From Ophiobolus disseminans (taxonomy: Eukaryota > Ascomycota > Dothideomycetes > Pleosporales > Phaeosphaeriaceae): a stretch of 64,000 bases of DNA. The number at the start of each line of letters is the position of its first letter. The first letter of the stretch is position 1. The translations under genes were made by a program, and so were the position numbers. Under the pieces are notes generated by a model that did no database searches, was not told the origin of the DNA, and was given only the letters and a program-made list of their open reading frames with translations. The stretch lies in assembly GCA_010093685.1 (NCBI GenBank), contig MU006246.1:146272-210271 (forward strand). The letters run 5' to 3'. This document shows, piece by piece, positions 42,824 to 52,843 of this stretch.

Positions 42824-43348
42824 ATGCCTACCGACTTCGATATCGAAATCTACCAAGCCACCAAAGACTACAAGCGCTCCATTGACATTCAAGAGGAACT
42901 CCACAACATCAAGACCTTGCCGATATGTGACCCTGTCGACGAAGAAACAAGGAGTAAGCGTTGTGGTATCATTCAGGACCTAGCGCACGCTCTCACGCGC
43001 GATTTGTACCGTATCCCAAACGATAAACCTTCATAGGACTGGGTCAGAAAACAATGGGATTCGTGTCTGGACAGACTCACGCCATTGCTGAGTGGAGAAC
43101 AAAGGGAGGGACTTTCGAATGCGGAAGTTCAGATGGGTAATTTTGAAGATAAGGTGAATGATCAGACGCGAGTGTGGATGGTGATTGTGGTGAGAATTGC
43201 TGTGGAATGGGGTATCAGTGAGAATGAGCTGAGGCTTAGAGTGGATGTGGCAATTGATGGTGCAGCTAATTTTGTGAGCGAAGCATATGGGGCGGTGGCT
43301 GCGATTAGGACAAAGTTAAATCCAAAGCCATGGCGTTGGATGAGCTAG
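42824..43348 (+). pseudogene. Array family copy E: full-length frame with one TAG
   Basis: ATG at 42824 (MPTDFDIEIYQATKDYKRSI). The only lesion is TAG at 43034-43036 after RIPNDKPS; the frame resumes DWVRKQWDSCLDRLTPLLSG and includes the best example of the C-terminal block, RVWMVIVVRIAVEWGISENE, then FVSEAYGAVAAIRTKL. Total 175 codons. Its protein start and its upstream sequence resemble those of copy F (MPTPFDDEISKVLAYHDF), so E and F are the most recent duplicates. Confidence 0.62.
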
Positions 43349-43620
43349 AAAGCATAAAAACCAGATGTGACTGTATCGAATCGAGGTCGTGACAATAAGA
43401 AGTGTGGCGTGGTGGTAGTCACTTGCTCTGACAGCCATCATGGAGGTACCGTACGGGCAGATTGCGATCTGCGACGCGTCAGTTGGAGAATGTCAGGTAG
43501 CTTTGACGACTCACCGTTTGACTCTTAGCTAGTATATAAGTCCCCAATCTCTCGATTAGGGGTCTCTCACCGCATCGTATCAAGTCTCCAGATTAAGCCT
43601 GCTGTGAAGCTTTTGTCACA

Positions 43621-44178
43621 ATGCCTACGCCCTTCGATGACGAAATTAGCAAAGTCCTCGCCTATCACGACTTCGGTGTCGCATTGCAGAAGGAGCTCGA
43701 TACCATCAAGACCAACCCGCGCGGTACAACCCTAACCCCTGATGAAGCGGACATAAGAGACAAGCGCTGCAAAGCCGTCCAGAGCGTGCTGAATCTCCTC
43801 ATGCGCGAAGCCGGTCCCGTTCCAAAAACGCCAACCGAAATAACCCACTTGCACGCTGAGTGGAAGGAGGCTGTTAAGGGGTTTCGAAACTTCCTTCAAG
43901 GACGGCAAGATATGTGGATCAGGAGGATCAAAAGCCAGACGTCAGACTTGACGTCGATGAACGAAGAGCTTACCTTGAGGTGGATAGTGATCTCGGTCAG
44001 GATCGCGGTGGAATGGGGCCTTGACGAGAGTCTGTCAAGGTCTGGTTCGCCTCTTGGAAATGTTAGTGCAGTTGATATGCTGAGTGATGGGTTTGCGTCG
44101 GTGGATATTTTGAGACTGGATGAGAGGGATGAGATCGATCTGTCGGACGAGGATCATACGCTAGAAATCACGCGGTGA
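43621..44178 (+). CDS. Array family copy F, uncharacterised soluble protein
   Basis: An intact single exon of 185 residues (MPTPFDDEISKVLAYHDFGV). Landmarks: KRCKAVQSVLNLLMREAG (compare KRCGIIQDLAHALTRD in E), FRNFLQGRQDMWIRR and LRWIVISVRIAVEWGLDESL. The C terminus is acidic (DERDEIDLSDEDHTLEITR). A TATATAAG at about 43531-43540 lies 80 bases upstream. The gene ends about 95 bp before the convergent HIS3 stop codon. No known domain recognised. Confidence 0.72.
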   Translation: MPTPFDDEISKVLAYHDFGVALQKELDTIKTNPRGTTLTPDEADIRDKRCKAVQSVLNLLMREAGPVPKTPTEITHLHAEWKEAVKGFRNFLQGRQDMWIRRIKSQTSDLTSMNEELTLRWIVISVRIAVEWGLDESLSRSGSPLGNVSAVDMLSDGFASVDILRLDERDEIDLSDEDHTLEITR

Positions 44179-44272
44179 TGGTACTGCATCACTGTCGCCA
44201 CCTTGTGAATGCGTCGTGAATGTGATGCGCTGGCACGCTCTATACTCGTGTGCTGACATAGATCTCCATCCT

Positions 44273-44977
44273 CTAATACAGCACGCCCTTCGTACTCCTA
44301 ACCTCGCCCTCCCACTGCTTAATAACAGTCGTCGCATGCCTAATCGCCACCGCAAGCGCCTTAAACGCACTCTCCGCCCTATGATGATCGTTCTCGCCCC
44401 TTATGCAGTCCACATGCAGCGTCGTGCCACTTGCCTGCGCAAAGCTCTGCAAGCAATGTGGAATCATCTCGCAGCTCAGGTCTCCAATCTTCTCCCTCCT
44501 CAAGCCCAGCTCGATGACGCTGTATGGCCGGTTCGACAAATCGATGACTGCACGTGACAGCGCCTCGTCGAGCGGTGCGTATGCGTGTCCAAATCGTGCG
44601 AGGCCTGTGGATCCTTGTAAAGCGTTCTTGAAGGCAGTGCCCAGTGCGAGGAATGCGTCCTCGCTTGTGTGGTGGTCGTCAATATGTAGGTCGCCCTTGC
44701 ACCGTATCCGCAGACTCCAGCCAGCGTGCTTTGCGAGGGCGTGGATCATGTGGTCGAGGAAGCCGATGCCGGTGTCGACGGAGATTTCTTGGCTGTTGGA
44801 CTTTTGCGTGGCATGGTCCTTATCGACCTTCTCGCCTTCGCCGTTGAGGTTCTTCTTGTCGAGGGCGTCCCAGAAGTCTGACTGTTGGTAGGCGTCGAGC
44901 TCACCGCCGTCGAGGTTGATGGAGACTTGGATCTTGGTCTCGTTGGTGTCGCGGTTGAGGCAGGCGGTGCGCGGCAT
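44273..44977 (-). CDS. his3: Imidazoleglycerol-phosphate dehydratase
   Basis: A single exon of 234 residues from MPRTACLNRDTNETKI; an in-frame ATG at 45058 would add 27 residues of unconserved sequence. Metal-binding and catalytic signatures are present: TGIGFLDHMIHALAKHA, DLHIDDHHTSEDAFLALGTA, and the second histidine set GENDHHRAESAFKALA. It catalyses the sixth step of histidine synthesis, imidazoleglycerol phosphate to imidazoleacetol phosphate. A 30-residue insertion (FWDALDKKNLNGEGEKVDKD) near residue 40 is typical of filamentous fungi. Divergent from RPC19 (340 bp between starts). Confidence 0.96.
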   Translation of the reverse strand: MPRTACLNRDTNETKIQVSINLDGGELDAYQQSDFWDALDKKNLNGEGEKVDKDHATQKSNSQEISVDTGIGFLDHMIHALAKHAGWSLRIRCKGDLHIDDHHTSEDAFLALGTAFKNALQGSTGLARFGHAYAPLDEALSRAVIDLSNRPYSVIELGLRREKIGDLSCEMIPHCLQSFAQASGTTLHVDCIRGENDHHRAESAFKALAVAIRHATTVIKQWEGEVRSTKGVLY

Positions 44978-45317
44978 TGTGGCGGTTGTGCGGCTGTTTC
45001 GATTGTATGCGTACTTGAAGGAAGTTGATTTTATTTTGACAGTGTGCGCGGTCGTCAATTGCAGTGGTGAGTGTTAAATGTAAAGAACAAAAAGTTCGAA
45101 GGCGGCTTCGGAGGCGCTTGCACTTACCCCACGCCCCACGTCACTGGTCTTGACGCGTAGGGCTGAAAAAGTGGCCAACCACTGATTCGCCGAAAGAAAG
45201 CCTGCAGCCAAATTTTCTAGCATCGCGAAAGTCACGCCCCACAAAATCGAAGACCTTCAACTGCAGACTACAGCACACTCGCGAAAATTATCAAAAGAAA
45301 GTGCACGGAAACTCAAG

Positions 45318-45873
45318 ATGAATGGCACCACGGAAGAAAAGGCCGTACCGATCGTCGATCCAACATCTGCGACTGAGGAGGAGATAGACCCATCCATCGA
45401 TCGCGACAGGATTCGAGTTGTATGTTAAGATACATGAAGAAACAAAGAGCAACTTCTAACTCTCTCAGCTTTCTGGTGCGACGGACACAGCAGCGTCATT
45501 TCAAATCGACGGCGAAGATCACACGCTAGGTAACGCGCTCAGGTACATCATCCACAAGAAGTAAGTCTGAACCATATGCGCACATTTCATGTACAGAGGT
45601 GGCTAAACAATATTTCTTACAGCCCTGATGTTGAGTTTTGCGGTTACTCTATTCCACATCCATCTGAGACAAAGATGAATTTGCGTATTCAGACTTATGG
45701 TGAGCCCAATCTAGTTGCTGGCCTCGACTAGACAGCTAACCATGTTGATAGACGGCGTCAGCGTGTACGATGTACTTGACAAAGGCCTTCAGGACCTAAT
45801 GGCCATGTGCGATGTCGTCGAGGAGAAATTCACAACCTCACGAGATGAATTTGTCAACAGGATGCAGGAATAG
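45318..45873 (+). CDS. rpc19: RNA polymerase I and III shared subunit AC19
   Basis: Exons 45318-45419, 45469-45560, 45623-45699 and 45752-45873 encode 130 residues. The alpha-like motif DHTLGNALRYIIHKNPDVEF and CGYSIPHPSETKMNLRIQTY identify the AC19 (bacterial alpha-N-like) subunit, which pairs with AC40 at the assembly core of polymerases I and III. The acidic N terminus of about 35 residues and the C-terminal helix (VLDKGLQDLMAMCDVVEEKF) match the family. Confidence 0.95.
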
Positions 45874-46016
45874 GTGGCATGGGCACAGCACGATTTGTTG
45901 CATTTCAGGCGTTCAATGGGAGCATGGACTGTGGCGCACGGAAGGAAATGGTATTGTCTCTGCTATATACACGTTTCTTGTTACTCCAACGACCCAGGCA
46001 CGGTACGGAGATCGGC

Positions 46017-46717
46017 TTAGTTGCGACCCTGTAGCCAAAGGTTAGCGTTATTCGGTTACGGAAAGCTGAGAAATGCATACCTCCAAGAAGCCGTTGATGA
46101 AGTTGCTCGGCAACCTGGCCTTGGGCTCTTCCTCCGCACGGAAATACTTGAGCACGTGTGATGTCTGCTTCCAGAAGTTGAGAGTTTCCTAATTCCAGTT
46201 AGAATTTATCTCATCCACTTTGTAGTCTCCTTGGAGCATATATCATACCTGGAACTCCTGATGGCTGGAGAACAGTAATACATCCACCGTCCGTAATTGA
46301 TTCACGTATCGATGCCGCTCGAACTCTTGTCGTATCTTTGTCCGAAGCGTAGAGACTGGAAGGTTGAGCGAGTACATGGTCTGGACTTCGGGCGCCTGTA
46401 AACCTCCTGTTAGCCTTCTGCTTCCGTATGTTGCCCATTCCATGTCCTCGTTTCGCGCGTTGTTCCCTACGTCGGCCTTTCGTAGTGTATATGACATATT
46501 TGTGTAAGGTCGCAGAATTTTATATGGAGGTCATAAGAAAGCCAAGGTAACGTACCGACCGCAGCCAGTCCCGGTAGCTGTGAACGACCCTCCTCTTCGC
46601 ATCGTTCCAGTTGACCGCTGTGCCGGTGTTAGCGCTCTATGGTCTCCAATGCTTTACGTATATATCCGACATACATGAGCGCGTGCGCTGGGCGAGGTAA
46701 GTAGGATTAATGACCAT
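46017..46717 (-). CDS. nuo14.8: Mitochondrial complex I LYR-type subunit (NDUFA6 / NUO-14.8)
   Basis: Five exons, 46717-46675, 46617-46556, 46395-46249, 46188-46081 and a 12-nucleotide last exon 46028-46017, encode 123 residues. The LYR region reads AKRRVVHSYRDWLRSAPE, followed by VQTMYSLNLPVSTLRTKIRQ, EFERHRYVNQLRTVDVLLF and ETLNFWKQTSHVLKYF. Family knowledge: NDUFA6 binds the acyl-carrier protein and stabilises the matrix arm of NADH:ubiquinone oxidoreductase. The terminal exon adds only GRN after FLEG. Divergent from BUD31 with 278 bp between starts. Confidence 0.93.
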
Positions 46718-46995
46718 TTTGGCGGCGTTGGTGAGCTTGAGCGTGTCTTGGAGCTTGAATTGCAGTGACGATGCGGGCTCGGGAGGAGGTTCGCCAAGCC
46801 TGACGTTAGCGCGATTGAGTGAGGGCAGGCGCGATCGTAAAGTTATGCGACCAACTTCTGCTCACTTCACGAACCACGGCTACCCGCGCACCCCAGTTAC
46901 ATAAGGCACAAAACAAACACGTGACTCTAGAAGCCCCTAACAAATTCTACGGACCTTGATCTCCCCCCAAACCGAACCATCACCGCTTCCACGTC

Positions 46996-47493
46996 ATGCC
47001 TCCAGTCCGCACCGCACGCGCCTCGAAAAAGGCCCCGCCCGAGGGCTTCGAAGACATCGAGGACACCCTACTGGAGTTCCAGAACAAGATGAAGGACGCC
47101 GAGAACGCATCACATGAGGGCAAGAAGAAGTACGAAATGACGTGGCCCATCTTCCAGATCACCCACCAGCGCTCGGCATACATCTTCGACCTATACTACG
47201 AGAAGGAGGCTATCAGCAAGCCGCTCTATGATTACCTGCTCAAGAACGGATACGCAGACCCCATGTTAATTGCCAAGTGGAAGAAGCAGGGCTATGAGAA
47301 GGTATGTGACATTGCTAGAGAGGTTGTGGACGATACTGACTTATGCTAGCTCTGTTGCACACGTTGCATTCAGACCAAGGAGACAAACTTCCGATCAACA
47401 TGTATCTGCCGAGTACCGCGCGAACAGCTCAAGGAGAACCAGGACATACAGTGCGTCAACTGTGGATGCAGAGGATGTGCATCAAGCGACTGA
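46996..47493 (+). CDS. bud31: Pre-mRNA splicing factor BUD31 (G10 family)
   Basis: Exons 46996-47301 and 47350-47493 encode 149 residues. The G10 family blocks are evident: EGFEDIEDTLLEFQNKMKDA, WPIFQITHQRSAYIFDLYYE and the C-terminal zinc-binding cysteines (LCCTRCIQTKETNF, TCICRVPREQL, CVNCGCRGCASSD). BUD31 is a core spliceosomal protein of the Prp19-associated complex. The 48-bp intron precedes the cysteine cluster. Confidence 0.96.
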
Positions 47494-47938
47494 GGGAAGA
47501 GAGCGTGGGAGTTGCTAGGATTGGCAATTACTATCGGAAGTGTTGGGAGCTCGCCACTCTTTGCCGGAGAACAGGTCACGATTGTTAGGTCCAGCGGACA
47601 GCAGAATATACTATGTCCAGGGTTGGAAACGGAGCATACGAGAATGATACCCAGAAACGAGAGGCCCTAGGTCTTGCAGGCTGAAGCAGGGCCATGATAT
47701 TACACATAGAGGGTTTGTGGGTCAGTCACAGCGTGCGCTCGGTTGTTAACATTGCTACAGATAATGCATTTACAAGAATAAACTGCGTTGCTCAAAATGG
47801 AAGAGACCACCGGGTATGCCCAAATCCCATGTCGCCGATTCTCTCTAACGCTCAAAACAAGACACAAGTCGTGTAATCATTCGCTCATGCAATGCCATGC
47901 TTGGCGATACATCTCCCTCTTATCTGGCAGTATTCGCA

Positions 47939-48844
47939 TCACTCGCTAAATCTCGACGACGGCTGTCGGTAGGTCGAACTCTGCCTCTGATTCCTCACTG
48001 GAGGCTTCTGGTTGTATACGTCGTCGTACACGCTCATCGGCTGCATCCACACCGACGTAGGCGGTGTCGGCCACAGCCGAAGTAGGTCTGACCCTAGACT
48101 GTGCCTCTTCACTGTATCCCCACGCTTCAGGCGGAACGGACTCCTGCCGTCGATTGGTGAATCTGTGTCTGCCTCCGAAATGTTTGGACACGAATTTGCT
48201 GCTGCCATGTTTATGTGGATATGGCCCTTTTTCTTTGCCGAGAAAGTCGGTTCCCTTCGGATGCCAACAGGCTGCGGACTCCGCGTTGCGACATTGTCTC
48301 GGCTTCGCTCTTGTATCCTCGAAAGACCTAGTCCTCGAGGTGGTTGTTCGCGTGCTGCGCTCTGTCCCACTGCCATGGGCTTGGGATATGTTCCGTCCAG
48401 CGGTGTGGTAAATGCTGCCATGTTCAGGACCTTGCTACTCTGTCGCCGACTCGCGATCGAGCTGTTATATGATGATGAGAAATCCTTCTCGGGAACTGGA
48501 GGCGACATCAATCCTCGTAGTCTCAAATTTCGCGCCGCTCGTCGCCGTCGATACCAAAATAGGAAGAGGATATATACGCCAACGAGGATAACCACCACGG
48601 GTATCATAGCGAGTCCAACTTTCGTCGCACTCGACATCCCACCACTCGTTGCTGACCCCACCGGCTCCGTCGCAAGCGACGCTGAGCTTGTAGTCGCCGC
48701 ATCCGGAACGAACGTCGGCGCTGTTGGCGCAGCAGTGTCCACAAGCAGTCTTACCGACGTCGGTGATGCCGTTGCATCTTCGTTTCGTACCGGTGTTGAA
48801 TCGTCCTCCGCGCGACGCTGACTCCAGCGCAATGTCGAACTCAT
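47939..48844 (-). CDS. Single-pass membrane protein with Ser/Thr-rich ectodomain
   Basis: A single exon of 301 residues starting MSSTLRWSQRRAEDDSTPV; an ATG at 48946 is in frame but adds unconserved sequence. Residues about 20-72 are Ser/Thr/Ala-rich, residues about 76-98 form one membrane helix (VGLAMIPVVVILVGVYILFL) followed by a stop-transfer run FWYRRRR, and about 200 residues of basic, disordered cytoplasmic tail follow. This layout resembles fungal mid2-like or wall-sensor-type proteins but there is no cleavable signal peptide or cysteine-rich domain, so function is open. Confidence 0.65.
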   Translation of the reverse strand: MSSTLRWSQRRAEDDSTPVRNEDATASPTSVRLLVDTAAPTAPTFVPDAATTSSASLATEPVGSATSGGMSSATKVGLAMIPVVVILVGVYILFLFWYRRRRAARNLRLRGLMSPPVPEKDFSSSYNSSIASRRQSSKVLNMAAFTTPLDGTYPKPMAVGQSAAREQPPRGLGLSRIQERSRDNVATRSPQPVGIRREPTFSAKKKGHIHINMAAANSCPNISEADTDSPIDGRSPFRLKRGDTVKRHSLGSDLLRLWPTPPTSVWMQPMSVYDDVYNQKPPVRNQRQSSTYRQPSSRFSE

Positions 48845-50579
48845 AGTCTTATCGTTCAGTCGCTGTCTACAATGTACCGACCCTTTTTCCCAAACGACGA
48901 TGCAACAACCCCACAACAGCTGCAACGCTCCCCTCCTGTCTTGCACACTATCAAAGAAACACTCAACAATGCAGACAAGAAACTTCAGCCCCGTGAAACA
49001 AAGAAACGGCCAACAATGCGCTCGATAGCAATATGGCTCGTACAGGTGGAAATGGGTATCGGGTTTGGAACAGCAAGGAACACCCTACACGTCGGGCCAC
49101 AACCTCGCCTTTGTATCCTTCTATATTGCGCAGCCGATGCTTACGCTTTGCTTGTTGCCCGCATTACACACCACACCATTTGCATCGCTAGATGCTGCTT
49201 TTTAGTCCAGTGTGGATACTTTCTACGGACTCCGATTGGGGGTCGCCCCCAGCAGGCCACCTCGGGGGCTGGGCAAAGGGTATACGGTACGTACCTGGAA
49301 CGACAACCTACAAAGTGGGGTTTTCGGGAACAAGTAGTGCGGGTTTGCGGTTTTCGTGAGGTGTGACGCGCTTCGCGAGGACAATGCAGTGTGAAGGGTG
49401 GAAGGTGGGTTCGTTTGGATGTAGGCGCCCAGCTACGGTATTTTTATTCTTATTTTGCGCGCGAAAAGGATAAAGCAAAATAAAGCAATGCCAAAGAGCT
49501 GACATCGGGTGCACTTTTACGCCTTTGTGTAAGTTCGAGAATAGAGTCCGAATTCCCCTCTCCTTTTCCTATCGTATCATGCCACGATCCTCACTCTCCC
49601 TATCCCCTCATCCAACCATCCATCTCCCACTGAACACCCTCCACCTCCGGACCTCACATCTCGGTGCGTGCTTAGATATACTCACGTCCCGCTGACAGCT
49701 ATCCCGCCGCGCAACGCCGAACAGCGTGTTTAGTAGCCCGATGTGAAACCCGAGGTGTGCGCCGCATGCGGTTAGCGTAGCGGGTCGTCACCTGCAGGCT
49801 TCAACTGTATTATTGGCGTCGGGAGGCTGAGATAAGCATTTTGATTTGCGTTGTTGTCGCGCGGAAGGATTTGACGTATTGAGGGTGTTGGGTGCTAGTT
49901 TGGGAAGGTGGGTTGAGTGGGATTGCTGGGGATTGGAGGGGGAGGGGGTTTGGAGGTGTGTGGTAGGGTGGGTCGCACGTGCGGGTGCAAACATCACACC
50001 CATGGATGTCGTACGCGAGGGCGATGCTGGGATTTGCCGTTGACGATGGTTACGATGTTTATGCTGGGGTGGCGTTTGGGATAGACTAGGCTGCACGCCT
50101 TAGTCCATGTCGCACGGCGGTATTTTGCCAGCTACCATCCAACTGGGCTTGGATTGACATGTGGAGTAGGTGCATGGTCTGCATGTTATAGACAGCTCGG
50201 GATGCACTATTGTTTCCGGTATTACTGACAAGTAGAGGCGACTATAGCCTGGAAGTCTTCATGGTTGAGATCTGCTCAAGTTAGGGCGTGAACCTGCGAA
50301 GAACTTGCTCAAGATTCAGGACGACTTTGAAACAGGTATGGGGCGGATTGGGTCCGGAAAAATCTTTATCGATTGACACGCTTCTGCTACGAAGTAGAAC
50401 ACGCAGCCTTGCGGATGTTGCCCTTTCGTTCTTGCTATGGCGAGGCTAGCGGTGGGGGCTGCGCAGAAAGCTCACCGGTGGCTTAGAACGTCGACCTTAT
50501 ATGTAACCTGCCCATATATCTACGCTGTTGCCTTGTCTAGCTGCAACCCTCTACCTTGCCCACGGGTCATCCTCTCGCC
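48845..50579. other. Long interval without a supported gene
   Basis: A plus-strand frame 48872-49366 (164 codons) begins 28 bp from the membrane-protein start and ends without family resemblance; I do not support it. Bases about 49900-49990 are G-rich on the plus strand. Confidence 0.45.
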
Positions 50580-51539
50580 ATGCCTCGCTACGACATGGGC
50601 AGTGGAAAGGTCGATGACCGAGACACCCACTGGCTCGCATATCGCGTCAGTGACGCACTGGACGAACACATAACAGACATCGTATCCGACTTTCAAAACA
50701 ACGCCAGCGGCTGGGAAGGTTGGCTACAAGTTCAACTTCTCCATGACTTTGTGGAACTAAGCCAGTCCGCCGCAGCTATTGCACGACAGACAGCTCTCTT
50801 CGACAGCGTATGGACTGAATTCCTGCGCGAAGAAGCATACCAACACCCTGAGGACGATGGCCTACCCGAGTCTTTCCGCAACTTTGTTCCTGTCGACAAC
50901 AGCTATATAACGGTAGAAGATGTCACGTTCCGGCGCTGGAAGAAGCTGCCCGAGCCGAGAGTCAAAGTCCAGCGAGCAGATTTCGCGATCCGCGTTGAGA
51001 TCGATGAAGAGCTATCTGAATCGCACTATGTGGAGTTGAAATGCAGAAGCTCAAAGGAATCAAGCGCCACGTTCGTAGGCAGAGTCAAATAAGACATTGC
51101 GAAAGTTTGTAACACGGATTGGGGTTCCTGGCGTACGACCGAGAGTGCTTTATCAGCATGGATCGTCGCGATCTCGATTGGTAGGACCGATGAGGTTGAT
51201 CAACCCATGTATGACGCCGCGGAAAAAGCGGACATTGAGTGGCATGTCATTCTGTTAGCGAGTTTTGCGGATGGCGGTGGTGAGATGAAGTTGTGGACAT
51301 ATGAAGTGCGGTGTAGAGGATTCGATTCGGAGTTGTTGTTGGGGTATGCGAGTCAGTATTCGCTTCAGGATTATGCGGAGAACTGGGATGTGGAGAGGAC
51401 GGAGCCTACTCATATGGAAGATGACGATGATATGGAAGAAGAGAGCTATGACGAGGAAAGTGGAGATGAAGAGAGATCGGAGCCACCTTGGGATCCAGAA
51501 GACGGTTCTGAGCAGGAGCAGGAGATTGAATACCTGTAG
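50580..51539 (+). pseudogene. Protein with PD-(D/E)XK-nuclease-like signature, broken by one TAA
   Basis: ATG at 50580 (MPRYDMGSGKVDDRDTHWLA). The frame stops at TAA 51090-51092 after FVGRVK and resumes in the same frame as DIAKVCNTDWGSWRTTESAL to 51539 (320 codons in all). Asp134 in VQRADFAIRVEID and Glu152-x-Lys154 in HYVELKCRSS have the spacing and strand pattern of the PD-(D/E)XK fold, with a possible helix-1 Glu in WEGWLQVQLLHDFVEL. The last 40 residues are strongly acidic. The fold assignment is inference from motifs; no relative is recalled. CAA to TAA would account for the stop. Confidence 0.55.
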
Positions 51540-51966
51540 GGCGACGGGAATACCTGGGTATCTATCCTGCTCATCGAGATGTGTATAGCTTTTACAAAAC
51601 ATGGTTGATCGCCGCGTACTCTCCAGCTATGCAAAGCGTTTACAAGGTGTGGTAGGTTTCTAGAAGCATCCCCATAATATGCTATTTCGGCTGCACAGGT
51701 GTCGAGCGTGCCTACCTTGGAAGCGCGGGTTTGGCGGCGCTTGTTTGCAGAGCTGGACATTCCAAGCTCTCCACCGTGACTTTACATCCCCTCTTGGTCA
51801 AAATACAATCCATTCCAACACGTTGTCTATAACGATAACCACGAAAAGAAAATCCAATCTGACAACAAGCTAAATGCTCAGGTGTCTTGTGCAGTACCTA
51901 CCCATACCTCCCTAGGTACACCTTACCACAACTGTGCACGTTCGGAGCCTGCAGCTCGAAGCTATT
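51540..51966. other. Interval between broken genes
   Basis: No gene seen. Confidence 0.4.
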
Positions 51967-52843
51967 ATGGCCTGGGCGCCTGCTCAGCTACCTTGCCTCA
52001 AACCGCTCGAACTACTGCCGGCCCCTCTACCCAGCGAATCTTGTTTCTTCGCATCAGCAGCCGTGTTTCGGGACGATACAGATTATCCGGGGTGGTTGCT
52101 GTCGAGCCACACTTCATCGTCAAATACGGGCGGGGAGTTGAAGAGATCGAAGGCCAAGTACTTTTATTTCTCGAGCAACACCCAGAAGCTCACCGTAGCC
52201 TTCCAAAACTCTACGCAATGTATCGCATCGCAAGTACGGGCCATGTCTGCCTGATCACACAGCGCATGCCTGGCGTGTCACTGATCAATTGTGGTCTACC
52301 CTCAAGGATGTCGAGAAGTCCGAGATCTGTGCTAAGTTGAACGGTATCATCACAACAGTTCGAAGCATCTCAGCTCCTTCGCTCTACGGAAGTGTTGACC
52401 AAGGCCGGTTTCACCATTATCTGTTCTATAGCCCCGATTACGACAAAGAAATATGCGGTCCGTTCGACTCCGAAGACCACTTCAATGCGGCACTGATAAA
52501 ACGGCTCCGGGCTGCGTGGGCATCGATGGCCCAGCATAGTTTCAGGGCAGACTTTTATGAGAGAAATCTCGGAAAGGTATTAGTTGGTCATAAGCTTGTT
52601 TTCTCGCATTCAGATCTAGCACGAAAGAACGTGATAGTGCATCGGGATGCATTGCATGGCTTAGTGGTCAGCCTAATAGATTGGGGAGACGCTGACTGGT
52701 TCCCGGACTATTGGGAATACTTCACAGCTCTTCAAGGTATACAATGGAATGACGACTGGCGCCAGCGTATCGAAGAAATAACAGAACCTTGGATTAGCGA
52801 AGCAGTAGTCATGGAAATGGTGCATAAAGACATTATATTCTGA
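51967..52843 (+). pseudogene. Aminoglycoside phosphotransferase-like (APH fold) gene with two single-base frameshifts
   Basis: Protein-kinase-like APH signatures are present but spread over three frames. Frame 1 from 51967 (MAWAPAQLPCLKPLELLPAP, to DDTDYPG); frame 2 from about 52090 (VVAVEPHFIVKYGRGVEEIE to RMPGVSL); frame 3 from about 52284 (DQLWSTLKDVEKSEICAKLN) to 52843. The catalytic loop FSHSDLARKNVIVHRD and metal-binding LIDWGDADWFPDYWEY lie in frame 3. Both frame changes are consistent with loss of one base, the first in a run of four G (52089-52092), the second near 52283. Fungal APH-like proteins are abundant and mostly of unknown substrate. Either a pseudogene or sequencing errors. 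Confidence 0.65.

Noticed and set aside
42990..43040. A 31-nt intron that would remove the TAG of array copy E
   Set aside because: Too short for this genome and not a multiple of three, so it would break the conserved downstream frame. A similar 31-nt candidate around 51079-51110 was rejected for the same reason.
48012..48821. Plus-strand frame of 269 codons
   Set aside because: Antisense to the membrane-protein gene; no family features.
49930..49965. G-rich run as telomere-like or G-quadruplex repeat
   Set aside because: No regular TTAGGG-type unit; only compositional bias.
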